Part shown: piece by piece, positions 19,053-27,802 of the stretch
Position numbering within the stretch: position 1 is the first letter of the stretch
How the letters are laid out: each line of letters begins with the position of its first letter
Origin: Siculibacillus lacustris
GTDB lineage: Bacteria > Pseudomonadota > Alphaproteobacteria > Rhizobiales > Ancalomicrobiaceae
Length of the DNA: 64,000 nucleotides
Direction: 5' to 3'
Assembly (NCBI RefSeq): GCF_004328075.1
Contig: NZ_SJFN01000014.1
Location: forward strand, 1-64,000
Notes under the pieces: generated by a model
What the model saw: only the letters and a program-made list of their open reading frames with translations
Databases searched by the model: none
Told to the model about the DNA's origin: nothing
Translations under genes and position numbers: made by a program

Positions 19053-20111
19053 ATGATCGTCTTCTTCCACCAGAACGAGGTCGACGGCGCGCAGGGCGGC
19101 ATCGAGCGCTATGTCGCGACGCTCCTCGCGGCATCGGGCGACGACGGCCTGCTGGTCACCGAGGCGAGCGATCGCCCGGCCGATGCGCGCCGGATGGCGC
19201 TCTCCCTGCCGCGCCTGCCGGGGCCGAAGTGGATCCCTTACGCGCTCGCGGTCTTCGCCCGGCTCGGAGCGATCCGCCGGCGCCTCGCCGCCACAACCGC
19301 CGCCGTCCTGGAGTTCAGCCGGCCCGAATATGTGGTCTTCGCCTGGGCCCTGCCCGGCAAACGCGTCTTCACCATCCACGGCACCGGCCCGGGGGCGAGC
19401 GAAGGCGCCAAGCGCCGCATCCACGACCTCGCCTGCTGGTTCCTGCCCTGGGTCGCCGACCGCGTCCAGGTGGTCGGCCGCGACGATTCCGGCCTGTCGC
19501 CGAGCGTCCGCCGCCGCCTCGGGTCCCGCCTCGCCCATGTCGACGCCTGGTACGACGACCATTTCCGCGCGAAACCGGTGCCCGCCGGCGGGCCGACCGT
19601 GGTGTTCTACGCCGGCCGCATCGTCGAGCAGAAGAACCCCGAGTTGCTGTTCGAAATCATCCGCCGCGGCAAGGCGCGTTTCGGAGAGGCAATCGAATTC
19701 CGCTATTTCGGCAAGGACGGCGACCGGCTGGTCGAAGCCGGGGTCGCGCCGCTCGTCACCTTCGGCGGCCTGCTCGACGCCCCCGGCCTCGCCGCGGCGA
19801 TCGCCGGCTGCCACATGGGGCTGATGTGCTCGCATTTCGGCGAGGGCTCGCCCTTCATCGTGGTCGAGACGCTGGCCTGCGGCCGGCCCTATGTGCTGTC
19901 GAGCCTGCCGACCCTGACCGGTGCCTATGGCGGCAATCCCGGCGTGCGCTTCGTCGCGAGCTTCGACGCCGACGCCTTCCTCGATGCCATCGCCGCCCTG
20001 CGCGCCGATCTCGACGCCGGCCTCGACGCCGCGACCATCGCCGATGCGGTCGCGCCGCGCGCCAAGTCGCTCGCCACCGCCGCGCTGCTCGCCGACTACC
20101 GCGCGCTCTGA
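19053..20111 (+). CDS. GT4-type glycosyltransferase
   Basis: This 352-residue GT-B fold glycosyltransferase uses a nucleotide-sugar donor. The N-terminal domain begins with an acceptor-side loop (GGIERYVATLLAASG). The C-terminal donor domain has VVFYAGRIVEQKNPELLFEII and the EGSPFIVVETLACGRPYVLS segment holding the E-x7-E motif. The acceptor is unknown. It sits between phnE and phnF on the transporter strand, with no obvious phosphonate role. It may be a passenger gene, or may modify a phosphonate or surface glycan. Confidence 0.85.
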   Translation: MIVFFHQNEVDGAQGGIERYVATLLAASGDDGLLVTEASDRPADARRMALSLPRLPGPKWIPYALAVFARLGAIRRRLAATTAAVLEFSRPEYVVFAWALPGKRVFTIHGTGPGASEGAKRRIHDLACWFLPWVADRVQVVGRDDSGLSPSVRRRLGSRLAHVDAWYDDHFRAKPVPAGGPTVVFYAGRIVEQKNPELLFEIIRRGKARFGEAIEFRYFGKDGDRLVEAGVAPLVTFGGLLDAPGLAAAIAGCHMGLMCSHFGEGSPFIVVETLACGRPYVLSSLPTLTGAYGGNPGVRFVASFDADAFLDAIAALRADLDAGLDAATIADAVAPRAKSLATAALLADYRAL

Positions 20112-20116
20112 TCCCC

Positions 20117-20833
20117 TCAGCCGACCGTCACCCGCACCCGATCGCCGGCGAAGCGGGCGCGCGCCCATTGGATCGGCCGCCCGTCGAGATCGGTGTTGAC
20201 GCCTTCGATCTCGATCACCGGCCGGCCGAGGGCGATCTCCAGCCGTTCGGCGTCGATCGCATCGGCGTTGCGCGCCCCGATCCGGGTGAAGGCGCGGACA
20301 TAGTCGGCGACCCCGGCCGCCCGAAACGCCGCCGTGAACGACGAGGTCGTCGCGAAACTCTCCGCCACGTCGGCAAATCGCGCCGCCGGGAAGGCGGACA
20401 GCGCCCAGGAGATCGGCACCCCGTCGGCCGCCCGCACCGTCTCCAGCCGGATCACTTCGGCGCCCGCCGCCAGCTCCAGAGCGGCGCCCACCGCCGGATT
20501 GGCGACCTCGCGCGTCGCCGAGATCAGCCGCCCCGACGGTTCGCGCGCCTGGGCCATGACGATGTCGGAGAATCGGGTGCGCTCGGCGATCGGATAGGCG
20601 AGCGGCGGCGCTTCGACGAAGGTCCCCGAACCCTGCACCGAGCGTACCAACCCACGCTCGACCAGATCCTTGATCGCCTGGCGCACCGTGTGGCGATTGA
20701 CCCCGAAGCGCAGCGCCATCTCGGCCTCGGTCGGCAGGCGCCCGCCGGCGCGCCATTCGCCGTCGGCGATTCCCGTCTCCAGGATCTCCGCCACCTGTCG
20801 CCACACCGCGATGCCCGTCCCGCGCGCCAGCAT
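20117..20833 (-). CDS. phnF: GntR-family phosphonate regulator
   Basis: This 238-residue repressor of the GntR/HutC class has a winged-helix domain at about 12-75 (GRLPTEAEMALRFGVNRHTVRQAI) and a UTRA ligand domain at 90-235. It is divergent from the phnGHIJKLMN operon and very likely controls it and perhaps phnCDE. The AT-rich palindromes at 21182-21195 in the shared spacer are the best operator candidates. It is typical of alphaproteobacterial phn loci. Confidence 0.9.
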   Translation of the reverse strand: MLARGTGIAVWRQVAEILETGIADGEWRAGGRLPTEAEMALRFGVNRHTVRQAIKDLVERGLVRSVQGSGTFVEAPPLAYPIAERTRFSDIVMAQAREPSGRLISATREVANPAVGAALELAAGAEVIRLETVRAADGVPISWALSAFPAARFADVAESFATTSSFTAAFRAAGVADYVRAFTRIGARNADAIDAERLEIALGRPVIEIEGVNTDLDGRPIQWARARFAGDRVRVTVG

Positions 20834-20920
20834 GCGATTTCCCCACGTTGCGCCGCCGCCCGAAGCCCGGCGTCTTCCCTTGCCCCTCGCCGGTCACCCG
20901 ACCCGAGGCACGGCGCCCTT

Positions 20921-20970
20921 CCCTTCTCCCCTCGTGGGAGAAGGTGCCCCCGAAGGGGGCGGATGAGGGG
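20921..20970 (+). repeat. Intergenic repeat, copy 1 of inverted pair
   Basis: This 50-base element begins CCCTTCTCCCCTCGTGGGAG, continues through AAGGTGCCCC-CGAAGGGGGC and ends GGATGAGGGG. The same sequence in reverse orientation, with a few internal changes, occurs at 21015-21060. The element contains its own inner hairpin (CCTTCTCCC / GGGAGAAGG). Its form matches the widespread short palindromic intergenic repeats of Rhizobiales. Confidence 0.8.
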
Positions 20971-21014
20971 GCGCGGCGTTGCGTCTTCGACACCCTGCCG
21001 GCGGAGAGGCCCAA

Positions 21015-21060
21015 CCCCTCATCCGGCCTTCGGCCACCTTCTCCCACGAGGGGAGAAGGG
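21015..21060 (-). repeat. Intergenic repeat, copy 2 of inverted pair
   Basis: This is the reverse-complement partner of the element at 20921-20970, 46 bases long. It differs by loss of four bases and substitutions in the central CGGCCTTCGGCC part. The pair could fold into a large cruciform of about 140 bases between phnF and the phnG promoter. Compensated inner changes (GCCCCC/GGGGGC versus GGCC/GGCC) keep pairing. Confidence 0.8.
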
Positions 21061-21181
21061 ATGCCCCGATCCGGCGCCGCGTCGTCCTCGCCCCCCGGCC
21101 CGCCCCGTTCGCCTCGTCATCGCATGTTCGTGATCCCGGGCGAAGCCTCTTCGCGTGGACCGCGTCACAAAAGTGTAGTCA

Positions 21182-21195
21182 TCTAGATCTATAGA
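21182..21195. promoter_or_regulatory. Candidate PhnF operator (TCTAGATCTATAGA)
   Basis: The 14-base string contains three overlapping palindromes: TCTAGA (21182-21187), TAGATCTA (21184-21191) and TCTATAGA (21188-21195). It lies about 115 bases before phnG in the only AT-rich patch of the spacer. A dimeric GntR regulator such as PhnF is the natural candidate. The assignment rests on position and symmetry only. Confidence 0.45.
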
Positions 21196-21309
21196 CAAAT
21201 CACACCCGCCGACGGCGTTTCCAACCCGCCGATCGCCGCCGCTTCCGGCATCACCGCCGCCGCCCGATCGGGCGCTCCCGACCGCTTCCCTCTCGCCCCG
21301 AGGTCGCCG

Positions 21310-21786
21310 ATGCCGACGCGCGCCGTACCGCCCCGCCCCGCCGCCGATCCCGCGACCGATGCGCGCCGCGCCGTGATGGCGCTCGCCGCCGCGGCCCGTG
21401 TCGACGAGCTCGCCCCGGTCGAGGCCCTCGCCGGCCCCGGCGTCACCGATCTGCGCGTCCCAGAGATCGGCCTGGTCATGGTCCGCGGCCGCGCCGGCGG
21501 CTCGGGCCGACCGTTCAACCTCGGCGAAGCCACCGTCACCCGCGCCGCGGTGCGGCTCGCCGCGGGTGAAACCGGCTTTGCTCATGTCCTCGGCCGCGAC
21601 CGCCTCAAGGCCCGCCGCGCCGCCCTGCTCGATGCCCTGTGGGCGCGCGAAGCCCTGCGCCCGACCCTCGAGGCCGAGATCCTGGCGCCGCTCGCCGCCC
21701 GCCTCGACGCTGCGCGACGCGCCGAGGCCGAGAAGGCCGCGGCCACCCGCGTCGACTTCTTCACCCTCGTGCGCGGAGACGACTGA
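21310..21786 (+). CDS. phnG: C-P lyase core complex subunit PhnG
   Basis: This 158-residue subunit of the PhnGHIJ core complex degrades phosphonates to phosphate and alkane. The family core is visible in EIGLVMVRGRAGGSGRPFNLGEATVTRA and GFAHVLGRDRLKA. It is the first gene of the C-P lyase operon, and its stop overlaps the phnH start (TGATG). PhnG with PhnH, PhnI and PhnL supports transfer of the phosphonate to the ribose of a nucleotide. Confidence 0.93.
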   Translation: MPTRAVPPRPAADPATDARRAVMALAAAARVDELAPVEALAGPGVTDLRVPEIGLVMVRGRAGGSGRPFNLGEATVTRAAVRLAAGETGFAHVLGRDRLKARRAALLDALWAREALRPTLEAEILAPLAARLDAARRAEAEKAAATRVDFFTLVRGDD

Positions 21787-22400
21787 TGCCCGCCCCTCTC
21801 GCCGCGACCCTGCGCCCCGGCTTCGCCGATCCGGTGTTCGACGCCCAAGCCGCCTTCCGCGCCGCCATGAGCGCCCTCGCCGAGCCCGGCACGATCCGCT
21901 CGCTCGCCGGCCTCGACCACGCCCCCGCGCCGCTCGGGTCCATCGCCGCGGCGCTGATCCTGGCGCTCGCCGACTACGAGACGCCGCTGTGGCGCGACGC
22001 GCTCCTCGCGACGCCGGAGATCGACGCCTGGCTGCGTTTCCACACCGGCGCGCCCTTCTCGGACGCGCCCGACGCCGCCGCCTTCGCCCTGGTCTCCGGC
22101 GCCGAGGCCCTCGGCGATCTCGACCGCTTCTCCCACGGCAGCGACCTCGCGCCCGAGGCTTCGACCACGGTGATCCTGACCGTCGCCGGCTTCGGTGCGG
22201 ACACGGGCGGCGTCGCCTTCCGCCTCGCCGGCCCCGGCATCGACGGCACCCGCGACGTCACGATCGCCGGCGCCCCCGTCGATCTCGCCGAACGCCGCGC
22301 CGCCGATCTCGCACTCTATCCGCGCGGCCTCGATCTGCTGCTCGCCGGACCGAACGCCGTCCTCGGACTGCCCCGCACCACCCGCATCGAGAGGATCTGA
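21786..22400 (+). CDS. phnH: C-P lyase core complex subunit PhnH
   Basis: This 204-residue core-complex subunit shows the family start GFADPVFDAQAAFRAAMSAL-EPG and the segments ETPLWRDALL and GAPFSDAPDAAAFALV. The C-terminal LYPRGLDLLLAGPNAVLGLPRTT is conserved. It is coupled to phnG by a one-base overlap. PhnH binds in the core complex as a structural partner of PhnG and PhnI. Confidence 0.93.
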   Translation: MPAPLAATLRPGFADPVFDAQAAFRAAMSALAEPGTIRSLAGLDHAPAPLGSIAAALILALADYETPLWRDALLATPEIDAWLRFHTGAPFSDAPDAAAFALVSGAEALGDLDRFSHGSDLAPEASTTVILTVAGFGADTGGVAFRLAGPGIDGTRDVTIAGAPVDLAERRAADLALYPRGLDLLLAGPNAVLGLPRTTRIERI

Positions 22401-22403
22401 TCC

Positions 22404-23528
22404 ATGTATGTCGCGGTGAAGGGTGGCGAGGCCGCCATCGACAATGCCCATGCCTGGCTCGCCGATCGCCGCCGCGGCGACCGCGCCGTGGCCGAAATCG
22501 CCCCCGACCAGATCCGCGAACAGCTGACGCTGGCGGTCGACCGGGTGATGAACGAGGGTTCGCTCTACGACCGCGATCTCGCGGCGCTGGCGATCAAACA
22601 ATCCCGCGGCGATCTGATCGAAGCGGCCTTCCTGGTCCGCGCCTATCGCACCACGCTGCCGCGCTTCGGCGCCACCGAACCGCTCGACACCGGGGCGATG
22701 GCCGTCGCCCGCCGCATCTCGGCGACCTACAAGGATCTGCCCGGTGGCCAGATCCTCGGGCCGACCTTCGATTACACCCATCGCCTGATCGACTTCGCGC
22801 TCGCCGCCGACGGCGAGCCGCCGCGCGCCCCGACCGCCCCCGCCGACGCGGCCGCGATGCCACGGGTCACCGACCTCCTCGCCGGCGAGGGCCTGCTCGA
22901 GGCCGATTCCCCGTACGACCCCGAGGCGCCGGTCGGCGATCTCACCCGCGAGCCGGTGACCTACCCCGCCGCCCGCGACCTGCGCCTGCAGCAACTGGCG
23001 CGCGGCGACGAAGGTTTCCTGCTGGCGTTGGCCTATTCCAGCCAGCGCGGCTTCGGCTCGACCCATCCCTTCGCCGGCGAGATCCGCATGGGCGAGGTCG
23101 AGTTGGAGTTCGATTGCGCCGATCTCGGCTTCGCCGTGCCGCTCGGGTCGATCACCGTCACCGAATGCCAGATGGTCAATCAGTTCGCCGGCTCGGCCGA
23201 CGCCGCCCCGGCCTTCACCCGCGGCTACGGCCTCGCCTTCGGCCACGCCGAGCGCAAGGTCATGGCCATGGCCCTGGTCGACCGGGCGCTCAGAACGCAG
23301 GAACTCGGCGGCGAGGTGGTCGCCCCGGTCCAGGATCAGGAATTCGTCCTGTCCCACGCCGACAACATCCAGGCGACCGGCTTCGTCGAGCACCTGAAGC
23401 TGCCTCATTACGTCGATTTCCAGGCCGAGCTCGGGCTCGTCCGCAAGCTGCGCGCCGAATGGACCGCCCGCCGCGAGGCCCGCGACGCCGCCGCCGACAC
23501 CCTCGCCGACCGGGAGGCCGCCGAATGA
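22404..23528 (+). CDS. phnI: C-P lyase core complex subunit PhnI
   Basis: This 374-residue subunit corresponds to the nucleosidase that, with PhnGHL, forms ribose-1-phosphonate-5-triphosphate from ATP and phosphonate. Recognisable parts are MYVAVKGGEAAI at the start, LALAYSSQRGFGSTHPFAGE and DHAERKVMAMALVDRAL-like C-terminal sequence (GHAERKVMAMALVDRAL). GAGAGGATC precedes the ATG. Its stop overlaps the phnJ start (ATGA). Confidence 0.94.
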   Translation: MYVAVKGGEAAIDNAHAWLADRRRGDRAVAEIAPDQIREQLTLAVDRVMNEGSLYDRDLAALAIKQSRGDLIEAAFLVRAYRTTLPRFGATEPLDTGAMAVARRISATYKDLPGGQILGPTFDYTHRLIDFALAADGEPPRAPTAPADAAAMPRVTDLLAGEGLLEADSPYDPEAPVGDLTREPVTYPAARDLRLQQLARGDEGFLLALAYSSQRGFGSTHPFAGEIRMGEVELEFDCADLGFAVPLGSITVTECQMVNQFAGSADAAPAFTRGYGLAFGHAERKVMAMALVDRALRTQELGGEVVAPVQDQEFVLSHADNIQATGFVEHLKLPHYVDFQAELGLVRKLRAEWTARREARDAAADTLADREAAE

Positions 23529-24424
23529 CCGCATCCACCGCCACCGCCGCCGGCGGCTATGCCTTCGCCTATCTCGACGACCAGACCAAGCGGATGATCC
23601 GCCGGGCGATCCTCAAGGCGATCGCCATCCCCGGCCATCAGGTGCCCTTCGCCGCCCGCGACATGCCCATGCCCTACGGCTGGGGCACCGGCGGCATCCA
23701 GGTCACCGCGGCGATCCTCGGTCCCGCCGACGTCCTCAAGGTCATCGACCAGGGCGCCGACGACACCACCAATGCCGTGTCGATCCGCAAGTTCTTCAAG
23801 ACCACCGCCAACGTCGCGGTGACCACCCGCACGACCGAAGCGACCGTCATCCAGACCCGCCACCGCATCCCCGAGACGCCGCTCGGGCCCGGGCAGATCC
23901 TGGTCTATCAGGTGCCGATCCCCGAGCCCTTGCGCTTCCTCGAGCCGCGCGAGACCGAGACCCGGGTGATGCATGCGCTCGCCGACTACGGCCTGATGCA
24001 CGTCAAACTCTACGAGGACATCGCCACCCACGGCCGCATCGCCAAGACCTATGCCTATCCGGTCAAGGTCGAGGGTCGCTACGTGATGGATCCCTCGCCG
24101 ACCCCGAAGTTCGACAATCCCAAGATGCACCTCTCCCCGGCCCTGCAGCTGTTCGGCGCCGGCCGCGAGAAGCGCATCTATGCGCTGCCGCCCTTCACCC
24201 ACGTCGTCAGCCTCGACTTCGAGGATCATCCCTTCGAGCCGACCCGCTTCGACGCGCCCTGCGCGCTGTGCGGCGCGACCGGCGTCTATCTCGACGAGGT
24301 GGTGACCGACGACGCCGGCGGGCGGATGTTCGTCTGCTCCGACACCGACCATTGCGAAACCCGCCGTGCCGAGGGCCATCACGGCACCGAGTGGGCCGGC
24401 GAAGCGACGGAGGCGACCGCGTGA
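23525..24424 (+). CDS. phnJ: Alpha-D-ribose 1-methylphosphonate 5-phosphate C-P lyase
   Basis: This 299-residue radical-SAM enzyme cleaves the carbon-phosphorus bond to give a hydrocarbon and the 1,2-cyclic phosphate of ribose. All four key cysteines are present, C246, C249, C271 and C277 (APCALCG and FVCSDTDHC), with spacing like the E. coli enzyme. YLDDQTKRMIRRAILKAIAI opens the catalytic domain. The gene overlaps both neighbours by four bases. There is no sign of decay, so the pathway should be active. Confidence 0.95.
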   Translation: MTASTATAAGGYAFAYLDDQTKRMIRRAILKAIAIPGHQVPFAARDMPMPYGWGTGGIQVTAAILGPADVLKVIDQGADDTTNAVSIRKFFKTTANVAVTTRTTEATVIQTRHRIPETPLGPGQILVYQVPIPEPLRFLEPRETETRVMHALADYGLMHVKLYEDIATHGRIAKTYAYPVKVEGRYVMDPSPTPKFDNPKMHLSPALQLFGAGREKRIYALPPFTHVVSLDFEDHPFEPTRFDAPCALCGATGVYLDEVVTDDAGGRMFVCSDTDHCETRRAEGHHGTEWAGEATEATA

Positions 24425-25206
24425 CCGACACCCTCTCCACGCCGCTGCTCTCGGCGGAAAACCTCGGCCGCGACTACGGCGCCCGCATCGGCTGTCGCGA
24501 CGTCGCCTTCGACCTCTTCGAGGGCGAAGTCCTGGCGATCGTCGGCGAATCCGGCTCGGGCAAGTCGACGCTGCTCAACCTGCTGTCGGGGCAACTGGCG
24601 CCGACCGCCGGCCGCGTCGCCTATCGCATGCGCGACGGCGCCACCCGCGATCTCGGCAGCCTCTCGGAAGCCGAGCGTCGCTTCCTGTTCCGCACCGACT
24701 GGGGCTTCGTCCACCAGGACGCCACCCGCGGGTTGCGCATGGGCGTCTCGGCCGGCGGCAACGTCGGCGAGCGGCTGATGGCGGTCGGCGAGCGCCACTA
24801 CGGCCGCATCCGCGCCGCCGCCGAGGATTGGCTCGGCCGCGTCGAGATCGACACCACCCGCATCGACGAAAAGCCGACGGCCTATTCCGGCGGCATGCGC
24901 CAGCGCCTGCAGATCGCCCGCAATCTGGTCACCGCGCCGCGTCTGGTGTTCATGGACGAGCCGACCGGCGGTCTCGACGTCTCGGTCCAGGCGCGCCTGC
25001 TCGATCTGGTGCGCGGGCTGGTCGCCGATCTCGGTCTGGCGGTGATCGTCGTCACCCACGACCTCGCCGTCGCAAGGCTGTTGTCACACCGGACCATGGT
25101 GATGAAGGATGGCCGGGTGATCGAGCAGGGCCTGACCGACCGGGTCCTCGACGACCCGCGCGAGGCCTATACCCAGCTCCTCGTCTCCTCGATCCTGCAA
25201 CCGTGA
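24421..25206 (+). CDS. phnK: C-P lyase ABC-type ATPase PhnK
   Basis: This 261-residue ABC protein has Walker A GESGSGKST, signature YSGGMRQRLQIARN, Walker B LVFMDEP and the H-loop TH. PhnK docks on PhnJ in the core complex and probably opens it during turnover, and is not a transporter. The start is GTG at 24421, overlapping the phnJ stop (GTGA). Confidence 0.94.
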   Translation: MTDTLSTPLLSAENLGRDYGARIGCRDVAFDLFEGEVLAIVGESGSGKSTLLNLLSGQLAPTAGRVAYRMRDGATRDLGSLSEAERRFLFRTDWGFVHQDATRGLRMGVSAGGNVGERLMAVGERHYGRIRAAAEDWLGRVEIDTTRIDEKPTAYSGGMRQRLQIARNLVTAPRLVFMDEPTGGLDVSVQARLLDLVRGLVADLGLAVIVVTHDLAVARLLSHRTMVMKDGRVIEQGLTDRVLDDPREAYTQLLVSSILQP

Positions 25207-25216
25207 GCGGCGCCCG

Positions 25217-25948
25217 ATGTCCGAAGCCATGACCCTGTCCGCCGAACCCGTCCTGGCGGTCCGCGACGTCGCCAAGCGCTTCGTCATGCACCTGCGCGAC
25301 GGCCTGGAGATCCCGGTGGTCGACCACGTGTCCTTCGACGTCCGCGGCGGCGAATGCGTGGTGCTCGGCGGCCCCTCGGGCGCCGGCAAGTCGTCGATCC
25401 TCAAGATGGTGTTCGGCAATTACGGCGTCGACCGCGGCGCGATCCGCATCGGCGGCCCCGCCGGCGTCGTCGACGTCGCCACCGCCACGCCGCGCGAGAT
25501 CCTGGCGCTCAGGCGCTCGACCATCGGCTACGTCAGCCAGTTCCTGCGCGCCGTGCCGCGCGTCGCGACCATCGACGTGGTGATGGAGCCGGCGCTGGCC
25601 CAGGGCGACGACGCGGCGACGGCGCGGGCCCGCGCCGGCGATCTCCTCACCCGTCTGCACGTGCCGGAACGGCTGTGGGGCCTCGCGCCGGCCACCTTCT
25701 CCGGCGGCGAACAGCAGCGCGTCAACATCGCCCGCGGGCTGGTGGCGCGCCGCGCCCTGCTGCTCCTCGACGAGCCCACCGCCTCGCTCGACGCCGCCAA
25801 TCGCGCCGCCGTGGTCGAGTTGATCGAGGCCGAAAAGGCCGCCGGCGTGGCGCTGCTCGGCATCTTCCACGACACCGACGTGCGCGACCGCGTCGCCACC
25901 CGCATCGTCGACGTCACCACCTTCGCCGCCGGACGGATCGCCGCATGA
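25217..25948 (+). CDS. phnL: C-P lyase ABC-type ATPase PhnL
   Basis: This 243-residue ABC protein has Walker A GPSGAGKSS, signature FSGGEQQRVNIARG, Walker B LLLLDEP. The segment RRSTIGYVSQFLRAVPRV is a PhnL mark. It acts with PhnGHI in the first C-P lyase step. It starts 10 bases after phnK and overlaps phnM by four bases. Confidence 0.94.
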   Translation: MSEAMTLSAEPVLAVRDVAKRFVMHLRDGLEIPVVDHVSFDVRGGECVVLGGPSGAGKSSILKMVFGNYGVDRGAIRIGGPAGVVDVATATPREILALRRSTIGYVSQFLRAVPRVATIDVVMEPALAQGDDAATARARAGDLLTRLHVPERLWGLAPATFSGGEQQRVNIARGLVARRALLLLDEPTASLDAANRAAVVELIEAEKAAGVALLGIFHDTDVRDRVATRIVDVTTFAAGRIAA

Positions 25949-27198
25949 CCGAATCGACCGACCCCCGCGACTTCGCCGACACCGCCGCCACCGGAGACCA
26001 TCGAAGCCCCATGACCGACCCCCGTCCCAGCCCGCACCCCGCCCCGCCCGAGGCGACCGGCAGCCTCGCCGTCGCCTCGCGCCGCATCGTGCTCGCGGAC
26101 CGCATCGTCCCCGGCACGGTGGTGATCGAGGACGGCCTGATCGTGGCGATCGAAGAGGATCGGATGCGGCCGGAGGCCCTCGACTGGGGCGACGATCTGG
26201 TCATCCCCGGCCTCGTCGAGCTCCACACCGACCACCTCGAGCCGCATTATTCGCCGCGCCCCAAGGTGTTCTGGGACCCCTTCTCGGCGGTCTTCGCCTA
26301 TGACGCCCAGATCGCCGGCGCCGGCATCACCACCGTCTTCGACAGTTTGCGCGCCGGCTCCGACGGCGACCGCCATTCGCTCGGCTCCGGCCTGTTCAAA
26401 CTCGGCGAGGCGATCGACCGCGCCCGCTCCAGCGGCTTCCTGCGCGTCGACCACCACACCCATCTGCGCTGCGAGATCTGCTCCCACGACGTCGTCGAGC
26501 ACGCCCGCGACTATGTCGCGCGCTTCGACGTGCGCCTCCTGTCGCTGATGGACCACACCCCCGGCCAGCGCCAGTTCCGCGACGTCGAGAAGCTCAAGGA
26601 CTATTATCGCGGCAAGAAGAGCCTGAAGAACGAGGAGCAGCTCGAGGCCTATTTCGAGAGCCGCCGCGAGTTGCACCGCGCCCACGCCGTCGAGTTCCGC
26701 CGCGCCCTGGTCGATCTCGCCCATGAACACGCCATCGCCATGGCCAGCCACGACGACACCACCGTCGAGCACGTGCTGGAGTCGGTCGCCGATCGGGTCG
26801 CCGTCGCCGAGTTCCCGACCACCGTCGAGGCCGCCCGCGCCTCCCACGCCCGCGGCCTCGCGGTGCTGATGGGCGCCCCCAACGTGGTGCGCGGCGGGTC
26901 GCATTCCGGCAACGTCTCGGCGATCGATCTCGCCGAGGCCGGCGTCCTCGACATCCTGTCCTCCGACTACGTGCCGATCAGCCTGATCGAAGGCGCCTTC
27001 GCCCTTGCGCCGATCGCCGCGGTCGGCGGGCTCGCCGGCGCCATCCGCACCGTTTCGAAGAACCCGGCCGAAGCCACCGGCATGACCGATCGCGGCGAGA
27101 TCGTCGTCGGCCGCCGCGGCGACGTGGTCCGCGTCGCCGAATTCGATGGCCATCCGGTGGTGCGCGAGGTCTACCGCCTCGGCCGCCGCGTGTCGTGA
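25945..27198 (+). CDS. phnM: Ribose-1-phosphonate-5-triphosphate diphosphatase
   Basis: This 417-residue amidohydrolase-superfamily enzyme removes diphosphate from the triphosphate intermediate. The metal-site motif VELHTDHLEPH and the later VDHHTHLRCEI, ASHDDTT and SSDYVPISLI segments are present. The start at 25945 overlaps the phnL stop (ATGA) and adds about 22 poorly conserved residues; an internal ATG at 26011 is possible. It is followed by phnN 10 bases later. Confidence 0.94.
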   Translation: MTESTDPRDFADTAATGDHRSPMTDPRPSPHPAPPEATGSLAVASRRIVLADRIVPGTVVIEDGLIVAIEEDRMRPEALDWGDDLVIPGLVELHTDHLEPHYSPRPKVFWDPFSAVFAYDAQIAGAGITTVFDSLRAGSDGDRHSLGSGLFKLGEAIDRARSSGFLRVDHHTHLRCEICSHDVVEHARDYVARFDVRLLSLMDHTPGQRQFRDVEKLKDYYRGKKSLKNEEQLEAYFESRRELHRAHAVEFRRALVDLAHEHAIAMASHDDTTVEHVLESVADRVAVAEFPTTVEAARASHARGLAVLMGAPNVVRGGSHSGNVSAIDLAEAGVLDILSSDYVPISLIEGAFALAPIAAVGGLAGAIRTVSKNPAEATGMTDRGEIVVGRRGDVVRVAEFDGHPVVREVYRLGRRVS

Positions 27199-27208
27199 GG
27201 AGCCGATC

Positions 27209-27802
27209 ATGCCCGCGAACGACCGTTGCGATGACCCCGCCCCCGGCCGCCTGGTGCTGGTGGTCGGCCCGTCGGGGGCCGGCAAGGACACGCTGATCGA
27301 CGCGGCGCGGCGCGAGCTCGCCGGCGATCCGCGCTTCGCCTTCCCGCGCCGGGTGGTGACCCGGCCGCCGAGCCCGGCCGAAGACAACGACACCGTCGAT
27401 GCCGAGGCCTTCGCCGCCGCGCAGGAACGCGGCGCCTTCGCCCTCGCCTGGACCGCCCATGGCCACGCCTACGGCATCCCCGCGGCGATCGACGCCGATC
27501 TCGCCCGCGGCGCCACCGTGGTGGTCAACGTCTCGCGCACCGTGGTCGCCGCGGCACGCGCCCGTTGGCACCGCGTCGCGGTGGTCGAGGTGACGGCGCC
27601 GACCGAGATCCTCGCTGCCCGCATCGCCGCCCGCGCCCGCGGCTCGGACGCCGCCGGTGCCGAACGCCTGACCCGGCGCCTGCCCAACGACGCCGGCCTC
27701 GTCCCCGACCATCGCGTCGACAACGCCGGTCCGCTCGACGAGGCGGTCGCCGCTTTTCTCGCCGCCCTCGGCAGCGGCACCGAAGGAGCCCCCCGGCCAT
27801 GA
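27209..27802 (+). CDS. phnN: Ribose 1,5-bisphosphokinase
   Basis: This 197-residue P-loop kinase makes phosphoribosyl diphosphate from ribose 1,5-bisphosphate, returning the sugar to nucleotide synthesis. The P-loop reads GPSGAGKDT, then FPRRVVTRPPSPAEDND and FALAWTAHGHAYGIP follow the guanylate-kinase-like fold. It overlaps the next gene by four bases. The ATG at 27209 follows GAGGAGCC. Confidence 0.93.
   Translation: MPANDRCDDPAPGRLVLVVGPSGAGKDTLIDAARRELAGDPRFAFPRRVVTRPPSPAEDNDTVDAEAFAAAQERGAFALAWTAHGHAYGIPAAIDADLARGATVVVNVSRTVVAAARARWHRVAVVEVTAPTEILAARIAARARGSDAAGAERLTRRLPNDAGLVPDHRVDNAGPLDEAVAAFLAALGSGTEGAPRP

Larger units (their letters stand above)
20834..21309. promoter_or_regulatory. 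Divergent phnF/phnG control region with inverted repeats
   Basis: The 476-base spacer has two parts. From 20921 to 21060 lies an inverted pair of repeat elements listed separately. From about 21170 to 21205 there is a short AT-rich segment in otherwise GC-rich DNA that probably holds the phnG promoter and PhnF operator. Confidence 0.55.
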
